Origin: Clostridiaceae bacterium UBA5444
GTDB lineage: Bacteria; Bacillota; Clostridia; Clostridiales; Oxobacteraceae
Direction: 5' to 3'
NCBI GenBank assembly: GCA_002426575.1
Contig: DIRE01000041.1
Location: forward strand, 30,896-76,638
Length of the DNA: 45,743 nt
The notes beneath the pieces are model-generated. The model was not told the origin of the DNA. It saw only the letters and a list, made by a program, of their open reading frames with translations, and made no database searches. How positions within the stretch are numbered: position 1 is the stretch's first letter; the number at the start of each line of letters is the position of its first letter. The position numbers were made by a program, and so were the translations under genes. Shown here one piece after another: positions 42,609 through 45,743 of the stretch.

Positions 42609-44177
42609 TTGTCGAAAAAAAGTTTAGCAAAAAATGCAGCCATTATTATGATATTAACAATATTAAGCAAAATTTTAGGTTTTGGGAGAGAAAGTTTAAT
42701 TGCGGCAAAGTATGGGACATCCTTTTCAAGCGATATATATGTATTTTCATATGGAATTACACAAATGCTTTTCGCAAGTATTGGTTCTTCACTTAGTACA
42801 ACCTTTATTCCCATGCTGTCTGATTATATAGAAAATAAATCATTTAAAGAAAGAAATTATTTTGTTAATAATATTATTAACATTACTGTTGCAATTGCAA
42901 TAGTTTTATGTATTTTAGGCATAGTATTTGGTAAATACGTTGTTTTAATATTTGGCCCTGGCTTTGCTACAAAATATAGTCCCGAGAATTTTATGGAAGC
43001 TATAACTATAACGAGAATAATGTTTATATCCTTAATATTTATAGCAGTACAAAACGTTTTAACAGGTGTACTTCAGGCTCATAATGAATTTGCTATACCT
43101 GCTAGTATGTCGGTATTTTACAATATAACAATAATTACTTATTTAGTATTGTGGGGAACAACTTATGGTGCGAAAGGGCTTTCTATAGCAATTGTAATAG
43201 CATTTTTTGTGCAGATGCTTATACATATACCAAAGTACAAAGAGTTGGGATATAAATATAGTTTTGTTTTTGATATAAAAGACGATGGCATACGAAAAAT
43301 AATGAAGCTTATAGTTCCAGTTTTAATAGGTGCTTCAGTTTCACAGATAAACTTTCTTATAGATAGATCATTTGCTTCTAACCTTGGAGAAGGTGGAATA
43401 TCAACATTAAATTTTGCAAACAAACTCAATATGTTTGTTTATGGAGTTTTCGGCGTTGCTATATCAACGGTTGTTTATACAAGCCTATCAAAGTTTTCTG
43501 CACAGAATAATGAAGAGAATTATAATCAGACACTTATTGAATCAATTAATATTATGAATTTGATAATGATTCCTGCCACGATTGGTATGATTGTACTTAG
43601 ACACCCTCTTGTTGATATAGTATTTAAACATGGAGCCTTTGATGAAACTTCAGCAAGGCTTACTGCTGAGGTTTTACTTTTTTATGCACCAGGTATATTA
43701 GCTTATGGAATAAGAGATATCATTAACAGAGCCTTTTATGCATTACAGGATACAAAAACTCCTATGATCAATAGTGTAATAGGGTTAGCAATAAATATAG
43801 TCTTAAATGCAGTTCTTGTAAAATATATGGGTATTACAGGCCTTGCACTTGCAACAACTATATCTGCTATTACAACTTCTTTGCTACTATTATTTAGCTT
43901 TAAGAAGATTCATAAAGTTAGTTATAGAAAGATTAGTATTGCATTTGTTAAAGTTGTTGCTTCATCAGCAATAATGGGCATTGGTGTTTATTTGTTCTAT
44001 AAAGCAATTGCTGTATATCTGGGAACGTCTTTTGTTCTAAGATTATTAGGATTGTTGTTATCAACTGTTGTTGGGATAATTATATATATAGTATCGATTA
44101 AAATATTTAGGGTTGAGGAGTATGCATATTTTATAGGGAAGCTGAAGGATAAGGTTGGTAGATCAATGGGAAAATAG
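42609..44177 (+). CDS. MurJ/MviN-family lipid flippase
   Basis: This 522-residue polytopic protein has about fourteen hydrophobic segments and the MurJ pattern: SKKSLAKNAAIIMILTILSK, GFGRESLIAAKYGTS with the conserved Arg, SSLSTTFIPM, and in the C-terminal half QINFLIDRSFAS, FKHGAFDE and RAFYALQDTKTP. MurJ flips lipid II; here, as the last gene of a glycan cluster without another flippase, it may move that cluster's lipid-linked repeat unit. TTG 42609 is chosen because GGAG (42597-42600) lies 8 bases upstream and gives the family N-terminus; ATG 42564 has no site. Confidence 0.9.
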   Translation: MSKKSLAKNAAIIMILTILSKILGFGRESLIAAKYGTSFSSDIYVFSYGITQMLFASIGSSLSTTFIPMLSDYIENKSFKERNYFVNNIINITVAIAIVLCILGIVFGKYVVLIFGPGFATKYSPENFMEAITITRIMFISLIFIAVQNVLTGVLQAHNEFAIPASMSVFYNITIITYLVLWGTTYGAKGLSIAIVIAFFVQMLIHIPKYKELGYKYSFVFDIKDDGIRKIMKLIVPVLIGASVSQINFLIDRSFASNLGEGGISTLNFANKLNMFVYGVFGVAISTVVYTSLSKFSAQNNEENYNQTLIESINIMNLIMIPATIGMIVLRHPLVDIVFKHGAFDETSARLTAEVLLFYAPGILAYGIRDIINRAFYALQDTKTPMINSVIGLAINIVLNAVLVKYMGITGLALATTISAITTSLLLLFSFKKIHKVSYRKISIAFVKVVASSAIMGIGVYLFYKAIAVYLGTSFVLRLLGLLLSTVVGIIIYIVSIKIFRVEEYAYFIGKLKDKVGRSMGK

Positions 44178-44265
44178 TAGAGAATGTATTGGGGAGGTAG
44201 CTTATTTTATTTAAATAAAATGAAAGAGTGAACTGATAGTAAAGGTATACTATTGTATTTTAATG

Positions 44266-44316
44266 AAGGTTATGCTTAAAAGGATTTTTTACTTTTAAGT
44301 ATAACCTTTTATTTTA
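44266..44316 (+). terminator. Strong terminator of the second cluster
   Basis: A 17-bp stem with one G.U pair (44266-44282 with 44292-44308) closes a 9-nt loop and is followed by TTATTTTATG. It lies 89 bp after the MurJ-like gene. Confidence 0.88.
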
Positions 44317-44381
44317 TGTTTAAAGTAAGGTAAGCGTCAAATACAGCCCACATAGACTAGGCCCTGGTATCATGAGACAAT

Positions 44382-44416
44382 ACACCTAACATATTAATTA
44401 TGGGAGGTGTTTCTTT
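44382..44416 (+). terminator. Weak hairpin with T-rich tail just before the intron
   Basis: ACACCT (44382-44387) pairs with AGGTGT (44405-44410) across an AT-rich loop, followed by TTCTTT (44411-44416). The intron begins two bases later. The same bases also read as a ribosome site followed by a start, or as ATG GGA GGT GTT TCT, so the nature of the target is open. Confidence 0.4.
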
Positions 44417-44417
44417 G

Positions 44418-45743
44418 GTGCGCCCAGCATGGGCATAAACTAGTCGGTGAAAGTCCGATACGGAGGTTGATAGTGCCAACCGTTAGCCTAAGACAAGGGT
44501 GTCCATCGTGAGGTGGAATCTGAAGGAAGTCGGTGGCAAAACTCCGGTCTGAGGTACACGAACTACATTCGAGGCTTAACCTTGTGGATGAGGTTGCCAA
44601 ACAAATCAAAGTCCAAAACTATCCTAAATAGGGGAAGTAAATGTAGCAGATATATGGAGTGAAAGTTTACGCTCTTACCTAGGGAGGTCTGATAGATATA
44701 TTATTAAAAGATGAAATATCTAAATGATAACCCATGCAGTGATGTATGGCTGAACTATCAGAAGTCAGCAGAAGCCATAGTACAAGGTTAGTCATGAATA
44801 ATCTTGGAAGGGCTGAACATTAAGGAGGTGAGTAAGATTGACAATCTCAACAAACATGAAAAGAATACAGAAAACCAAAGAATTGGACTACCTTGCGGAA
44901 GTAGAGTTGGAAACTCGAGGTAAACAAGGAGTGTACAGTGATTTGTCGGCGATGTCAAATCTGAAAGCCAGGTCAGAAATTAATACTGGAAACCTACTTG
45001 AAAAGATCGTGGATAAGAGAAATTTCTTTGAAGCATACAAAAAAGTAGTGGCTAACAAGGGGAGTCATGGTATTGACGGAATGAAGGTAGATGAACTTCT
45101 GCCTTTCCTACAAGAACATTACCAAACCTTGAAGGCAGACCTGCTAAAAGGAAAATACAAACCCCAGCCTGTCAAAAGGGTAGAAATACCCAAACCAAAT
45201 GGTGGAGTAAGACTTCTTGGAGTACCAACCGTAATAGATAGACTAATCCAGCAGGCGATAAATCAAGTAATTAACCCAATATTTGATAGGGAATTTTCTA
45301 ATACTAGTTATGGTTTTAGACCAGGCAGAAATGCTCATATGGCACTAAAACAAGCCCAAATATATATAAACGAAGGATACAGAAAAGTTGTAGACATGGA
45401 CTTAGAGAAATTCTTTGACACTGTAAATCATGACCTCTTAATGAGCCTAGTATCAAGAAAGATAAAGGATAAAAGAGTATTAAAACTAATACGAAAATAC
45501 CTTAACTCAGGCATAATGCTCAAAGGAGTGCCAGTCAAGTCAGAGGATGGAACCCCTCAAGGAGGACCACTAAGCCCACTACTAAGCAACATACTACTGA
45601 ACGAACTAGATAAAGAACTAGAAAGAAGAGGACACAGATTCTGCAGATATGCCGATGACTGTAACATCTATGTCAAAAGTACCAGAGCAGGAGAACGAGT
45701 CCTCGGAAACATAACAAAGTTTCTAGAACAAAAACTAAAACTG
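44418..45743 (+). mobile_element. Group II intron, 5' part (truncated by window edge)
   Basis: The element begins with GTGCGCCC, the usual 5' end of a bacterial group II intron. It continues with structured RNA sequence of the known type (GGTGAAAGTCCGATACGG, CAAGGGTGTCCATCG, GAGGTGGAATCTGAAGG, GGTCTGAGGTACACGAAC) through about 44830, before a reverse transcriptase frame. Domains V and VI, the 3' splice site and the rest of the protein lie beyond the window. The RNA class was not determined. Confidence 0.9.
44838..45743 (+). CDS. ltrA: Group II intron reverse transcriptase/maturase (5' part)
   Basis: The frame is open for 302 codons to the window edge. It encodes an LtrA-type intron protein that aids splicing and copies the intron into new sites. 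Reverse transcriptase blocks in order are GSHGIDGMKVDEL, KRVEIPKPNGGVRLLGVPTVIDRL, SYGFRPGRNAHMAL, DMDLEKFFDTVNHDLLM, GTPQGGPLSPLLSNILLNELD and the catalytic RYADD (tyrosine codon at 45648). The maturase and any endonuclease domain are cut off. The TTG start at 44838 follows TAAGGAGGTG (44821-44830). No stop or frameshift is seen, so it may be active. Confidence 0.93.
   Translation, partial: MTISTNMKRIQKTKELDYLAEVELETRGKQGVYSDLSAMSNLKARSEINTGNLLEKIVDKRNFFEAYKKVVANKGSHGIDGMKVDELLPFLQEHYQTLKADLLKGKYKPQPVKRVEIPKPNGGVRLLGVPTVIDRLIQQAINQVINPIFDREFSNTSYGFRPGRNAHMALKQAQIYINEGYRKVVDMDLEKFFDTVNHDLLMSLVSRKIKDKRVLKLIRKYLNSGIMLKGVPVKSEDGTPQGGPLSPLLSNILLNELDKELERRGHRFCRYADDCNIYVKSTRAGERVLGNITKFLEQKLKL

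Noticed and set aside
44394..44609. Minus-strand open frame of 71 codons at the intron 5' end
   Set aside because: It is antisense to structured intron RNA, has no ribosome site and no protein features.

Overview
The window is low-GC, AT-rich DNA with strong AGGAGG-type ribosome binding sites, frequent GTG and TTG starts and heavy ATA/AGA/AGG codon use. Its metabolic genes are those of an obligate anaerobe: a one-chain pyruvate:ferredoxin oxidoreductase, a short class III-type hybrid cluster protein and two Fe-S/radical enzymes. This points to a member of Clostridia. Genus cannot be fixed from the sequence; a Clostridiaceae-like, possibly moderately thermophilic, lineage is a guess.

Layout. 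(1) 1-6.9 kb holds housekeeping genes: a site-2-type membrane protease, nifJ, and, on the minus strand, degV and hcp. A CRP/FNR-like palindrome lies upstream of hcp. (2) 7.1-25.2 kb is a first surface-polysaccharide cluster, all plus strand. It has an SDR epimerase, a PglC-like initiating phosphoglycosyltransferase, the UDP-L-FucNAc genes fnlA/fnlB/fnlC, a WbuB-like transferase, further glycosyltransferases, a Wzy-like polymerase and a PaaK-like adenylating enzyme. It also has a CelD/BioF2-like acyltransferase, a Wzx flippase fused to a GNAT domain, a NodB-like deacetylase and a fused Wzz/tyrosine kinase. Its left part carries three blocks of palindromic REP-like repeats built around GTGGCAGGCAC. 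(3) 25.2-26.1 kb is a minus-strand PflX-type radical SAM gene. (4) 26.3-44.2 kb is a second polysaccharide cluster behind its own promoter. It has another initiating transferase, the GDP-D-rhamnose genes manC/gmd/rmd, a broken second manC copy, a GT26 and a GT4 glycosyltransferase, a second Wzy-like protein and an unassigned GT-B-like protein. A complete-looking pseudaminic-acid-type nonulosonate pathway follows, with two SDRs, pseC, an SpsF-like cytidylyltransferase, a small formyltransferase, pseI and pseG. A MurJ-family flippase ends the cluster at a strong terminator. (5) From 44.4 kb to the end lies the 5' part of a group II intron with its reverse transcriptase, cut by the window edge.

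How it works together (inference): each cluster has its own initiating transferase, sugar-nucleotide supply, glycosyltransferases, polymerase and flippase, so two different glycans are probably made, one with L-FucNAc and one with D-rhamnose and a pseudaminic-type sugar. The only chain-length regulator/kinase, at the junction of the two clusters, may serve both. The most unusual points are the formyltransferase standing where the acetyltransferase PseH is expected, the flippase-GNAT fusion, the REP blocks that bracket a single glycosyltransferase gene and supply its C-terminus, the manC remnant, and the spacing of the CRP/FNR-type site relative to the predicted hcp promoter.
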